Shown: piece by piece, positions 1 through 7,647 of the stretch
Numbering within the stretch: the stretch's first letter is position 1
Layout: every line of letters begins with the position of its first letter
Assembly (NCBI GenBank): GCA_947311765.1
Contig: CAMZLS010000005.1
Coordinates: 1 to 53,245 of the forward strand
DNA from: an uncultured Helicobacteraceae bacterium
GTDB taxonomy: Bacteria; Campylobacterota; Campylobacteria; Campylobacterales; Sulfurimonadaceae
Direction: 5' to 3'
Length of the DNA: 53,245 nt
Position numbers and translations under genes: made by a program
Notes under the pieces: model-generated
What the model saw: only the letters and a program-made list of their open reading frames with translations
Database searches by the model: none
Told to the model about the DNA's origin: nothing

Positions 1-1
1 A

Positions 2-160
2 AATAAATTTGAAGAAGAATTAAAAGATTTATCACATGAAGAACTTATTGAATATACCAAGAATCTAACGCAAGAGTGGCATAAACTACAAAAACCTAAG
101 AAAAATTCTACTAACTCTAGTATTCCAACTAGTAAAGAGACAGAGTCTCCTAAGCCGTAA
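2..160 (+). pseudogene. transposase N-terminal remnant (IS66-like), cut by window edge
   Basis: An open frame enters from the left edge and stops at 158-160. It is charged and helical, then carries the segment NSTNSSIPTSKE. A run of Asn/Ser followed by a P-x-S motif is typical of the N-terminal region of IS66-type transposases, just before the zinc-binding and catalytic parts. None of the catalytic domain follows: the frame ends and the next bases belong to a caspase-like frame. I infer a deletion junction that left only the transposase N-terminus. The start is outside the window, so the full fragment length is unknown. The family assignment rests on one motif. Confidence 0.4.
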
Positions 161-162
161 GC

Positions 163-451
163 GCAATAAAATCAATCACACAAAGTGGAAAAGGAGTCAT
201 TGTTGCGACAGCTTCAACGGGGAGTGGATACAGTTTAGAAAATAGTAATTGGGAACATGATGCTTTTACCTACTCGCTCATAGATGGACTAGGAAATTAC
301 AAAGCAGATTATGACAAAGATGGACAAATTAGTATAAAAGAGCTTGATTTGTATGTAACAAATAGAGTGAAAAAATTGACAAATTGTGAGCAAAAAACCA
401 ACAACAATCATTCCCGATTCTGTACCAGATTTTGCAATTGGAGTGAGATAA
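163..451 (+). pseudogene. caspase-like (peptidase C14) C-terminal remnant, frameshifted
   Basis: The frame starting near 163 reads VIVATASTGSGYS, then WEHDAFTYSLIDGL, then DYDKDGQISIKEL. These match the C-terminal half of bacterial caspase-like peptidases (the 'atas..e.s.e....HGvFTyaLleGL' region and the following D-x-D-x-G segment). After EQK, in an A-run near 394-399, the reading continues sensibly only one base over, as PTTIIPDSVPDFAIGVR, ending at 449-451. The N-terminal half with the catalytic His and Cys is missing. The remnant abuts the transposase fragment on its left, so it was probably truncated by the same event. It is a different caspase subtype from the gene at 11285. Confidence 0.65.
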
Positions 452-491
452 TGAAGAAAATAGCATAAAGATAGTTTGAGTATAAACAGAG

Positions 492-626
492 ATGTTTAAA
501 ATAGATACCGAAAAGTTTAATCTAACACTTGTTAGGTTAGCCTATCAAAACAAACTTGAGGTATTTGAATACTTATACATTCCCACGCGGAGCGTGGGAA
601 TGAGGGAAGCTTATGCAGAGTACTAA
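492..626 (+). other. small open frame spanning the REP-like hairpin, doubtful
   Basis: There is an ATG-initiated 44-codon frame (MFKIDTEKFNLTLVRLAYQN...) whose last third is encoded by the palindrome at 578-602, reading IPTRSVGM. There is no convincing ribosome binding site, and its end overlaps the 3' end of the opposite-strand gene by four bases. I do not recognise it. The hairpin inside suggests the frame is a by-product of a repeat insertion into a gene remnant rather than a functional gene. Confidence 0.15.
578..602. repeat. REP-like perfect hairpin
   Basis: CATTCCCACGC, a GGA loop, then GCGTGGGAATG form a perfect 11-bp stem. The CCCACGC/GCGTGGG stem is much more GC-rich than its surroundings. 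This type of hairpin recurs as a REP-like element in many proteobacterial genomes. Only one copy is in this window. It could also act as a bidirectional terminator between the debris on the left and the convergent minus-strand gene at 623. No U-tract follows. Confidence 0.5.
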
Positions 627-1360
627 AAATCGTCATCATTTTCAAACTCCTCTAAGGCTTCTTGATATTTTGCCTCCTCTTTTGCCTTAAGCTCTTCTTG
701 ACTCATCATCTTTTCTGCAATCATATTTCCAAAAAAAGTTCTATTTTCTAACTTGTAGAGATAGCTATAAAGTCCAAAACCTATAAGAAAAATCGTCACT
801 ATGAAAATACTCTTTTGTATCTTATTGAAAGTCTGTATCTTCTCTTTTTTTCGTATTTCACAGACACCACCTGGACAGTGACTCGCTTTTTGTGGCATTA
901 AGAGATTGTAAATCTTACATCCCAAGCAGATAGAAAAAGCTGACTCCATAATCAGTAAAACAAGACAGACAACGCAGATAAAGACTTTCATAGGGTTTGG
1001 TTGCCAGTTTATTACAAGATAGTAGAACATAGGCAAAGCGAGGAGCAACCCTATCCCCCAAGCAAACCTTTTTTGTGTAGCACCAACATACTCTGGAGTT
1101 TGGTTTTGTACAAAAAACCGTCCTAAAATCATACTTGGCGAATAGCTAGGGTTAATCACACGAATAAGAAAGTCTAAGGTAAAAAAGGCGATGAAAAAAC
1201 GCGTAACAGTTGTATGACCTAGCATTACTGCATTATTAAGACTCAAAATTCCAAAAGTAAATAAAATTCCTGCGGCAGCGCGTGCTTCACGCTCGTTGAC
1301 AACTCTCACATCATAACCATCAACTTTTTCACCATAAGTAAAAAATTCTTTTATATTCAT
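623..1360 (-). CDS. DUF4395 family membrane protein
   Basis: The product is 245 aa from the ATG at 1360. A longer frame opens with TTG at 1384, but an AAGGGA ribosome binding site sits just before the internal ATG (MNIKEFF), so the shorter start is preferred. The N-terminal two thirds hold four or five hydrophobic segments, with the pattern VDGYDVRVVNEREARAAAG followed by an integral membrane domain, as in DUF4395 proteins. A cysteine pair (ICLGCKIYNLL) and a second one (HCPGGVC) lie in the middle, and a last membrane segment precedes an acidic coiled-coil tail (EELKAKEEAKYQEALEEFENDDDF). The function is unknown. Such proteins often accompany thiol/redox genes, but none is adjacent here. Confidence 0.7.
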   Translation of the reverse strand: MNIKEFFTYGEKVDGYDVRVVNEREARAAAGILFTFGILSLNNAVMLGHTTVTRFFIAFFTLDFLIRVINPSYSPSMILGRFFVQNQTPEYVGATQKRFAWGIGLLLALPMFYYLVINWQPNPMKVFICVVCLVLLIMESAFSICLGCKIYNLLMPQKASHCPGGVCEIRKKEKIQTFNKIQKSIFIVTIFLIGFGLYSYLYKLENRTFFGNMIAEKMMSQEELKAKEEAKYQEALEEFENDDDF

Positions 1361-1442
1361 ATTACAATATCCCTTTTGAGCCAAATTTTTTGCTAGATTA
1401 TAGCATAAGTCTAAATGAGCTATCTTTTATGATGGAGCGCAA

Positions 1443-3206
1443 TCAAAGAAGGGAACTCAGACAGATATGTTGTGGCTCTTTTTTTGCAGATTTTTTTAGC
1501 TGGGATAAAATTAAATTTATCTCTTGTTTATATTGAGATTTATTAGCACTATTTACAAATAAAACAGCAGCACTAACACTCAAAAGTGCAAAATGCTTCT
1601 CTTTTGCTTCTCTGTCTTTGGAGATAATGTAACCTCTGTTTCTGTCTTCTACACTGTAAAGTTCTCTCGCATTATTTTCAAAGCGTGTTATAATATTTTT
1701 TAGTTCAACTGTATAATTTGTCTCTTTTTTATCTGGTCCTACTGCTACAAAAAAATCATCCCCACCGATGTGACCTTTAAAGTATTTTGAAGAGAGATTT
1801 TTATTGATGATATCAGCAAAGAGTTGTATAGCTCTATCTCCTAATCTAAAACCATAGACATCATTGAAGGCTTTAAAATTATCAAGATCAAAATAACAGA
1901 GAATATAAGCAGTTTTATCACTCTCTTGTACTTTTGAAAGATACTTTTCTACTACTCTGTTGCCAGGAAGCTTTGTTAGTGGGTTTTGGTCTCTTGCGAT
2001 AATAATATTCTCTTCATTCATAATACTAATAATATTATTGGCTGAGAGAAAACCGTAATATTTCGCATTTTTTGTAACGATAATGCCTTGTGCATTTGTA
2101 TTGCTTGAGAAGAGCTCAATAATTGTCTCTATATCGCTGTTGATATCTATAGACGGACAAGAGCGTACAAAAGACTTAAGACGAGATTTCATATCTGTTT
2201 CATTTGAAAGTATGGATATTCCATAGGGTGAGTAGAGATACTCTTTGATATCAGTTTCAAAAAAGAGCCCTATAGGCTCTTTGGCATCATTAACTACTGG
2301 AACAATCGCATTTTCTTGATATTTTTTAAAATATGCTAGTATCTCTCTCATAGAGTTATTTTTTTTGATAGGGTCAATTTTACTTATATATTTTTTGATA
2401 TTGCCTGTGTCTTTATCTCTTCTGGAGTGTTTCATGATTTTTACAATATCAGAGTAGTTTTGAAGTATCTCATGCGTTATCAATGTTGGTTTTTGTACAA
2501 AATAACCTTGCACAAAATGGCATCCAATATCCTTACATGTAAGATACTCCTCTTTTGTTTCAATCCCTTCGGCAACAACCTGTATCCCCAATTGAATGGC
2601 TAAATGAGTGATACTTTTTACCATCAATCTTTTTTTCATATCTTTTTGAATATCTTGCAAGAAGTATCTGTCAATTTTAATAACTTCAGGCGTAGCGTCA
2701 AAAAGAAGTTTATATCCAGCATAGCCTGTGCCAAAATCATCAATAGCTACAAGATAGTTCTCATTTTGATAATGTTGCAAAACCTTATCCATGCCACTTT
2801 GCTTTTCGAGCTCATGTCTTTCTGAGATTTCAAAACAGAGATTTTCTTTTTTTATATTAAATTCATTTAAAATTTCTAAAGTATTTCCAGTTGAAAAATT
2901 CTTTGTATTGAAGAGCCTATTGTCTAGGTTGTAAAAAAGTTTCATCTGTTCATACTCTTGTATCGTAGTAAATTTTTTAAAAACTTTTCTGCGTAATTCT
3001 AAATCGAAACAGTATAAAATATCCTCTTCATAAACAGCATCAAAAACATCAAAAATTGATTTGTATCCTATGGCTAAATGTTCTCTTAAGAGTGCTTCTA
3101 CAGCATATATACGCCCAGTATTAATGTTTATAATTGGCTGAAAAGCTATATCAAGTTTATCTATTTTTTTCTTCCAAGCAGGTGTTAAGCAAGAGTTTTT
3201 TTTCAT
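1443..3206 (-). CDS. EAL-CBS-GGDEF cyclic-di-GMP signalling protein
   Basis: The protein is 587 aa, cytoplasmic, with no signal peptide. The N-terminal EAL phosphodiesterase domain (about 10-250) shows EALLRE, FEIS, IDDFGTGYAG, IKIDRYF, VAEGIE and QGYFVQKP, i.e. the expected catalytic and Mg2+-binding residues. A CBS-pair region (about 265-400) follows, then a C-terminal GGDEF domain (about 410-570) with LDNFKAFNDVYGFRLGD and the active-site variant HIGGDDF. The D in place of E in GGDEF weakens the case for cyclase activity, and the RxxD product-inhibition site is missing. CBS domains usually bind adenine nucleotides, so the protein may link energy state to c-di-GMP turnover (inference). The RBS AAGGA is about 9 bases before the ATG. 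Confidence 0.88.
   Translation of the reverse strand: MKKNSCLTPAWKKKIDKLDIAFQPIININTGRIYAVEALLREHLAIGYKSIFDVFDAVYEEDILYCFDLELRRKVFKKFTTIQEYEQMKLFYNLDNRLFNTKNFSTGNTLEILNEFNIKKENLCFEISERHELEKQSGMDKVLQHYQNENYLVAIDDFGTGYAGYKLLFDATPEVIKIDRYFLQDIQKDMKKRLMVKSITHLAIQLGIQVVAEGIETKEEYLTCKDIGCHFVQGYFVQKPTLITHEILQNYSDIVKIMKHSRRDKDTGNIKKYISKIDPIKKNNSMREILAYFKKYQENAIVPVVNDAKEPIGLFFETDIKEYLYSPYGISILSNETDMKSRLKSFVRSCPSIDINSDIETIIELFSSNTNAQGIIVTKNAKYYGFLSANNIISIMNEENIIIARDQNPLTKLPGNRVVEKYLSKVQESDKTAYILCYFDLDNFKAFNDVYGFRLGDRAIQLFADIINKNLSSKYFKGHIGGDDFFVAVGPDKKETNYTVELKNIITRFENNARELYSVEDRNRGYIISKDREAKEKHFALLSVSAAVLFVNSANKSQYKQEINLILSQLKKSAKKEPQHICLSSLL
2532..2543. repeat. CTTACATGTAAG copy in the EAL-CBS-GGDEF gene
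   Basis: This is a full 12-bp palindrome, read as YLTCKD in the minus-strand gene, at the end of the EAL domain. Confidence 0.75.
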
Positions 3207-3231
3207 AATTTGTTTCCTTTTTAAATCGCAT

Positions 3232-3247
3232 AACCCCGCAAGGGGCT
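3232..3247 (-). terminator. possible hairpin between nucleotidase and EAL/GGDEF genes
   Basis: On the minus strand AGCCCC-TTGC-GGGGTT forms a four-G:C stem extended by a G:T and an A:T pair, five bases after the stop codon of the 5'-nucleotidase gene. No clear U-tract follows, so intrinsic termination would be weak. It may be an attenuator or an mRNA end stabiliser. Confidence 0.35.
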
Positions 3248-3251
3248 TTTC

Positions 3252-5066
3252 TTACTCTTTGTAGCTTTTTATACAGTGCTCGTTTGCTGGGAGTTTTGTG
3301 ATGCCTTCGCCTTTTTTATGAAGCGTTTTAACATATTCTACAAAGCTCTCTGCATAATCAAGATAGGTATCTATTGCTTTAGCACCACTCTCTTGAGCCG
3401 TCTTAAATGTCGTATAGCCATCTCGACCTTCAGCAATATAGTTGTTTGTAACTATGACATATGTTTTTGCCATATCTATATTGGAAAATTGTTTTGTTTT
3501 TCTATTCATCATCTCAAGATTGCTTATTCTACTATTTGCAGGTTTTGAGACATCTATATCGTATTTTAAACCGTAAGCGTAAGGGAAAGATCCGCTAGAG
3601 CCGCCATTGTCTTTATAGTTGATGATAGCATCTTCTAAAACCTGTTTAATTTGAGCACCTGTCATATCAATCTCAAAGAGAGTATTTGAAAATGGTAATA
3701 ATGTATAAGCATCACCATAGCTAATATTTCCAGCAGGAATACTTACTCTCACACCACCAGCATTTTGAATACAAGCATCAGCTCTTAAACTTGCTTCATA
3801 AAAAGCTTTTGAGACAAGAGGAGCTATATCACTCCCTAAAGGCATAGAAGCACCATCAACACCGCCATAAGTGTGTGTCGGAATACGGATATGATTAAGA
3901 GAGTCTGTTGCCACACCAATAGGGTCATTCTTTTTGGCATCTACTTGTGCTTTATAGTCTGATAGCTTTTCTTGAAGCTTACTATCTTTGGCAACTATAC
4001 TAAGATTGTCATGAGCATCTATGATATTAACTATCTCATTTCTTTTTGCGCCACTGAGCGTTACTTTTTCTCCAGAGGCATCTTTTTGTTTAAAGGTGTC
4101 TCCTATAAGTAGATGCGGTATACCCACACATTTTGTCAATTTTCCATCTTTACTAAAGCTAACATCCACTTCACCAAGTACCAATGAGTGTGCCCATGCT
4201 TGAGCGATACACATAGGCTCACCACTTTTTGAAGTGACAGATTTTGGATATACAGGAACTTGAGAAGTCAAAGATAGTGCAGAAAAATCACCCATAAGTG
4301 TATGCGAATCCCCATCTATAATAACATCAATTCCACTGACTTGCGAGGCTAAATTAAGGTCATTTTTGTATCCATAGTGGCTAAGAAGCACTATCTTGTT
4401 TACCCCTTTTGCTTTGAGTTCATCTGCATATTTTTGTACAGTTGTGACCTCATCTAAAAACTCTATAGCATCACTAGGTCTTGAGGAGACTTCTGTTTTT
4501 TGAGCTATTTCAAGCCCGATAATACCAAGTTTTGCCCCATCTATCTCCTTTATGATATAAGGAGTCCAAGCACCATCAAGAATGCTTCCTTTTTTTGCGA
4601 CAACATTGCCAGAGACGATAGGAAAATTTGCCTTATCTATAAACTTTTTAAGTGTTTCATCACCACCATCAAACTCATGATTTCCAAGCGTAAAAGCATC
4701 AAGCTGAAGACTATTCATCAGATCTACACTTGCTTGTCCTTGAAAAAGAGTATGATAAAGCGTACCGCTAAAAGCGTCTCCTGCACCCATAAAGAGCACA
4801 TTTTTTTTGCTAGCTTTGATCTCATTGGCTTTTTGTGCTATTCTAGGAAACCCACCTATTTGTGTATATACTTTTCCTATACTACCACCATAATTTAACT
4901 TTTTAACACTCTCATCTAAGTGTCCGTGATGGTCATTAAAATGTAAAATTGTACTTTCCAATGCAACCGAATCCATCTTTACAGAAGGGTTGCTATCCTC
5001 CCCGCATCCAGAAAAAAATAGTGCTGTACTAAAAAGCACTCCTGCGCTCACTATGCTTAATCTCAT
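3252..5066 (-). CDS. 5'-nucleotidase/UshA-type metallophosphoesterase lipoprotein
   Basis: The protein is 604 aa. A signal peptide ends in the lipobox FFSGC (Cys21), so it is probably an outer- or inner-membrane lipoprotein facing the periplasm. The N-terminal calcineurin-like domain has the metal-binding series LHFNDHHGH (42-49), GAGDAFSG (95-101), GNHEFDGG (128-135), LLSHYGY and DGDSHT. The last reads GDSHT where GHSHT is usual, so one conserved histidine of that motif is replaced. The C-terminal half is the 5'-nucleotidase substrate-binding domain (NAGGVR, DGYTTF). The family hydrolyses extracellular nucleotides to nucleosides plus phosphate. An AAAGG ribosome binding site precedes the ATG. 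The exact substrate is not predictable. Confidence 0.88.
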   Translation of the reverse strand: MRLSIVSAGVLFSTALFFSGCGEDSNPSVKMDSVALESTILHFNDHHGHLDESVKKLNYGGSIGKVYTQIGGFPRIAQKANEIKASKKNVLFMGAGDAFSGTLYHTLFQGQASVDLMNSLQLDAFTLGNHEFDGGDETLKKFIDKANFPIVSGNVVAKKGSILDGAWTPYIIKEIDGAKLGIIGLEIAQKTEVSSRPSDAIEFLDEVTTVQKYADELKAKGVNKIVLLSHYGYKNDLNLASQVSGIDVIIDGDSHTLMGDFSALSLTSQVPVYPKSVTSKSGEPMCIAQAWAHSLVLGEVDVSFSKDGKLTKCVGIPHLLIGDTFKQKDASGEKVTLSGAKRNEIVNIIDAHDNLSIVAKDSKLQEKLSDYKAQVDAKKNDPIGVATDSLNHIRIPTHTYGGVDGASMPLGSDIAPLVSKAFYEASLRADACIQNAGGVRVSIPAGNISYGDAYTLLPFSNTLFEIDMTGAQIKQVLEDAIINYKDNGGSSGSFPYAYGLKYDIDVSKPANSRISNLEMMNRKTKQFSNIDMAKTYVIVTNNYIAEGRDGYTTFKTAQESGAKAIDTYLDYAESFVEYVKTLHKKGEGITKLPANEHCIKSYKE

Positions 5067-5184
5067 ATATCAACCTTTAAAAAAATTGCTACATTGTACG
5101 AGAAGTGTGTTACATCTTGCACACAGATAAGCTACAATAAAGTTACATAAATAAATACGAGATGATGAATATCAATATAAAGCT

Positions 5185-6819
5185 TTATGAAATCGCTGAT
5201 AAGACAATCTCTTTTGCTTCTTCTTGAATTTGTCTCAAATGTTCTAGCGAAATAAAGCTCTCTGCATAGATTTTATAGATATCCTCTGTGCCTGATGGGC
5301 GCGCGGCAAACCAGCCATTTTTAGAGCTTACTTTCAGTCCACCTATCTTAGCACCATTGCCACTCGCTTTTGTAAAAACACCTTCTATAGCTTCACCTGC
5401 TAAGGTTTTCGAGGTGATATTTTCAGGAGATAGATTTTTCAAGATAGATTTTTGCTCTGGTGAGGCTGGGGCATCTATGCGCTCATAATACGCCTTGCCA
5501 AACTCTGCCTCAAATTCTTGATAAATCTGCCCTGGGTCTTTTTTCAATTTTGCGGTAATCTCAGCTGCAAGGAGATTTAAAATCACACCATCTTTATCCG
5601 TTGACCAGACTGAGCCATCTTTACGCAAAAATGAAGCCCCCGCACTCTCTTCACCACCAAAACCAAGCGCACTCTTATAAAGTCCATCCACAAACCATTT
5701 AAAGCCTACAGGAACTTCTATAACTTTTTTCCCTATAGAGTCCACAACACGATCAATCATCGAACTTGATACTAAGGTTTTTCCAATACCTAGCTCGCTG
5801 CTCCACATTTTTCTATGTGAATAGAGATACCAGATAGCTACTGAGAGGTAATGATTTGGGTTCATCAGTCCAACGCTAGGGGTTACAATCCCGTGACGAT
5901 CAAAATCGGGGTCATTTCCAAAGGCGATATCGTACTTATCTTTTAGACCAATCAGTGAAGCCATTGCAAAAGAAGAAGAGCAGTCCATACGAATTTTTCC
6001 ATCTTTATCACATGTCATAAAAGAAAATGTTGGATCAGCATATTCGTTGACAATATCCATATCAAGTTTATAAATCTCTTTTATTTTTTGATAGACTGCG
6101 ATACCTGAACCACCCATAGGATCGACTCCTATTTTCAGTCCTGAGGTCTGGATAGCTTCCATATCTACAACTTCTTTCAGAGCAAGCACATAAGGAGTGA
6201 TAAAATCATACTCTTGGACTAAATCACTCTGCAAGGCTTTGGCAACTGAAACCTTTTTCACTTCACTCAAGTTGTTTTTTAAAAGCTCGTTGGCACGCTT
6301 TTGAATGAAGTCAGCAACATCCGTATCGGCAGGTCCACCATTTGGGGGATTATACTTAAAGCCTCCATCACTTGGTGGGTTATGAGATGGCGTGATAACC
6401 ACTCCATCACATAATTTATTTGCCGTTTTATTTGCTTCTAAGATACTAAAAGAGATTACAGGTGTTGGAGTATATTCACCATTTGCAGCAATCCTACATG
6501 TAACGCCATTGGCAACACAAACTTGCAGTGTGCTTAATTGCGCTGGGGTCGAGAGGGCATGGGTATCTTTGCCTATAAAAAGCGTACCTGTAATACCTGC
6601 TGATAGGCGATACTCGCACATAGCTTGCGTAATTGCAAAAATATGATCTTCATTAAAACTACTTTTTGTAGCACAACCACGGTGTCCTGAAGTACCAAAA
6701 GCAACTTGTTGTGTGCTCTCAAAGACATCAGGTTTTTGCGTATAATACGAAGCAATTAACTGTGGAATATTTTCTAAAATACTTTTTGGGGCGATTTTTC
6801 CTGCGTAAGGGTGAGACAT
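5185..6819 (-). CDS. pgm: phosphoglucomutase (alpha-D-glucose phosphate-specific)
   Basis: The protein is 544 aa from the ATG at 6819, which has a strong AGAGGA ribosome binding site. An upstream in-frame extension of 13 codons lacks one. It interconverts glucose 1-phosphate and glucose 6-phosphate in the cytoplasm for glycogen or cell-wall sugar metabolism. Visible family motifs are FGTSGHRG near the N-terminus, the phosphoserine loop TPSHNPP (Ser145), the metal-binding DPDFDRHG, the sugar-binding GGEESAGASF, and the C-terminal phosphate-binding RPSGTEDIYKIYAES. The length fits the Pgm family. The gene is divergent from the accessory island at 6939 and marks the left boundary of conserved sequence before it. 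Confidence 0.95.
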   Translation of the reverse strand: MSHPYAGKIAPKSILENIPQLIASYYTQKPDVFESTQQVAFGTSGHRGCATKSSFNEDHIFAITQAMCEYRLSAGITGTLFIGKDTHALSTPAQLSTLQVCVANGVTCRIAANGEYTPTPVISFSILEANKTANKLCDGVVITPSHNPPSDGGFKYNPPNGGPADTDVADFIQKRANELLKNNLSEVKKVSVAKALQSDLVQEYDFITPYVLALKEVVDMEAIQTSGLKIGVDPMGGSGIAVYQKIKEIYKLDMDIVNEYADPTFSFMTCDKDGKIRMDCSSSFAMASLIGLKDKYDIAFGNDPDFDRHGIVTPSVGLMNPNHYLSVAIWYLYSHRKMWSSELGIGKTLVSSSMIDRVVDSIGKKVIEVPVGFKWFVDGLYKSALGFGGEESAGASFLRKDGSVWSTDKDGVILNLLAAEITAKLKKDPGQIYQEFEAEFGKAYYERIDAPASPEQKSILKNLSPENITSKTLAGEAIEGVFTKASGNGAKIGGLKVSSKNGWFAARPSGTEDIYKIYAESFISLEHLRQIQEEAKEIVLSAIS

Positions 6820-6886
6820 GCTTTTTCCTCTATGTGTTTGGATTACAGATTGTAACATTTATATCAAATCTTAAACATTAAGTCTG

Positions 6887-6892
6887 TACAAT
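6887..6892 (+). promoter_or_regulatory. possible -10 element upstream of the FecR-like gene
   Basis: TACAAT lies 46 bases before the ATG at 6939, inside the divergent gap between pgm and the accessory island. It is embedded in the near-palindrome ACAATAATTGT. No clear -35 is visible, which is usual for Campylobacterota sigma-70 promoters. Confidence 0.3.
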
Positions 6893-6938
6893 AATTGTTC
6901 AATTAAATGTCTCAAGATTAATCAAAAGGGAGTAAGAA

Positions 6939-7613
6939 ATGAAATTTATATTATTACTATTAAGCATTATTTCACTCTTACATGTAACACCAAACTATGC
7001 AAAAGAAAATGTAGGCCTAAAAGACTCTCCTCTTGCAAATATTATAAAAGTTGAAGGAAGAGTAAAGTTTTTATTACATTGGCAGATAAATCTAAGATAA
7101 TTTTAGATGAAAATTCCCAACTGAGCCTTATTAACTCTACTAAGCTAAAACAAACTTCAGGTGAAATTTACTATAAAATCAAAAAAACGCCACAAGGCAA
7201 GAGGTTTAAAGATAGAGACACCTTTTTCTATCATAGGCATAAAAGGGACGGAGTTTATTGTAAACTCTAGTGGAGATGGGAAGATTGCGCTTAATGAAGG
7301 CTTACTTGGGATAGAAGCCCTCCGTGCAAACTATGAGCTTCATAGAGAAAAAGTTTTAAGTGAGTTTGAAGAGTATGTTCGTAAACAAAATGAAGCTTAT
7401 GAAAACTATCTCAAACAGAGTCAAGATGATATTGTTACTTATGTTAAAGAGCTCAAGCTAAAACCAACAAAAATACTCAATTTCAAACATTCAGATAATT
7501 GTAAAAACGACTGTGATACAAAGAGGCGCTGCTTAAATTTAAAGAGTTTCAAAAAGAGGATGTCGTATGCGAATATTTCATTAAAAAGCTATCTTAATGA
7601 ATTTTTCATATGA
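6939..7613 (+). pseudogene. FecR-domain exported protein, broken by frameshifts
   Basis: An ATG with a good AAAGGGAG ribosome binding site opens a signal peptide (MKFILLLLSIISLLHV...) and the FecR start VEGRVK, then the frame stops at 7098-7100. Homology continues in a second frame from about 7079 (LADKSKIILDENSQLSL) and a third from about 7200 (RGLKIETPFSIIGIKGTEFIV), ending in a coiled coil (LSEFEEYVRKQNEAYENYLKQ). The last stretch also reads better in another frame (KEFQKEDVVCEYFIKKLS). Part of the usual FecR region between VKV and TLADKSK appears deleted. I infer a decayed gene for a periplasmic FecR-like ligand-binding protein. Its coiled coil resembles the N-terminus of the next gene. 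Confidence 0.7.
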
Positions 7614-7647
7614 CTTGGAATATACTTAAGCCATAAGGAGTAATACT

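Noticed and set aside
506-524. ATCTAAC...GTTAGGT resembling the outer boxes of an integron attC site
   Set aside because: The two boxes are only four bases apart, and there are no inner L boxes or integrase in the window; attC sites are at least about 55 bases long. Coincidence in AT-rich sequence.
2604-2825. Open frames antisense to the EAL-CBS-GGDEF, nucleotidase and other long genes
   Set aside because: They lie wholly inside well-supported genes on the other strand, have no ribosome binding sites and no recognisable domains.
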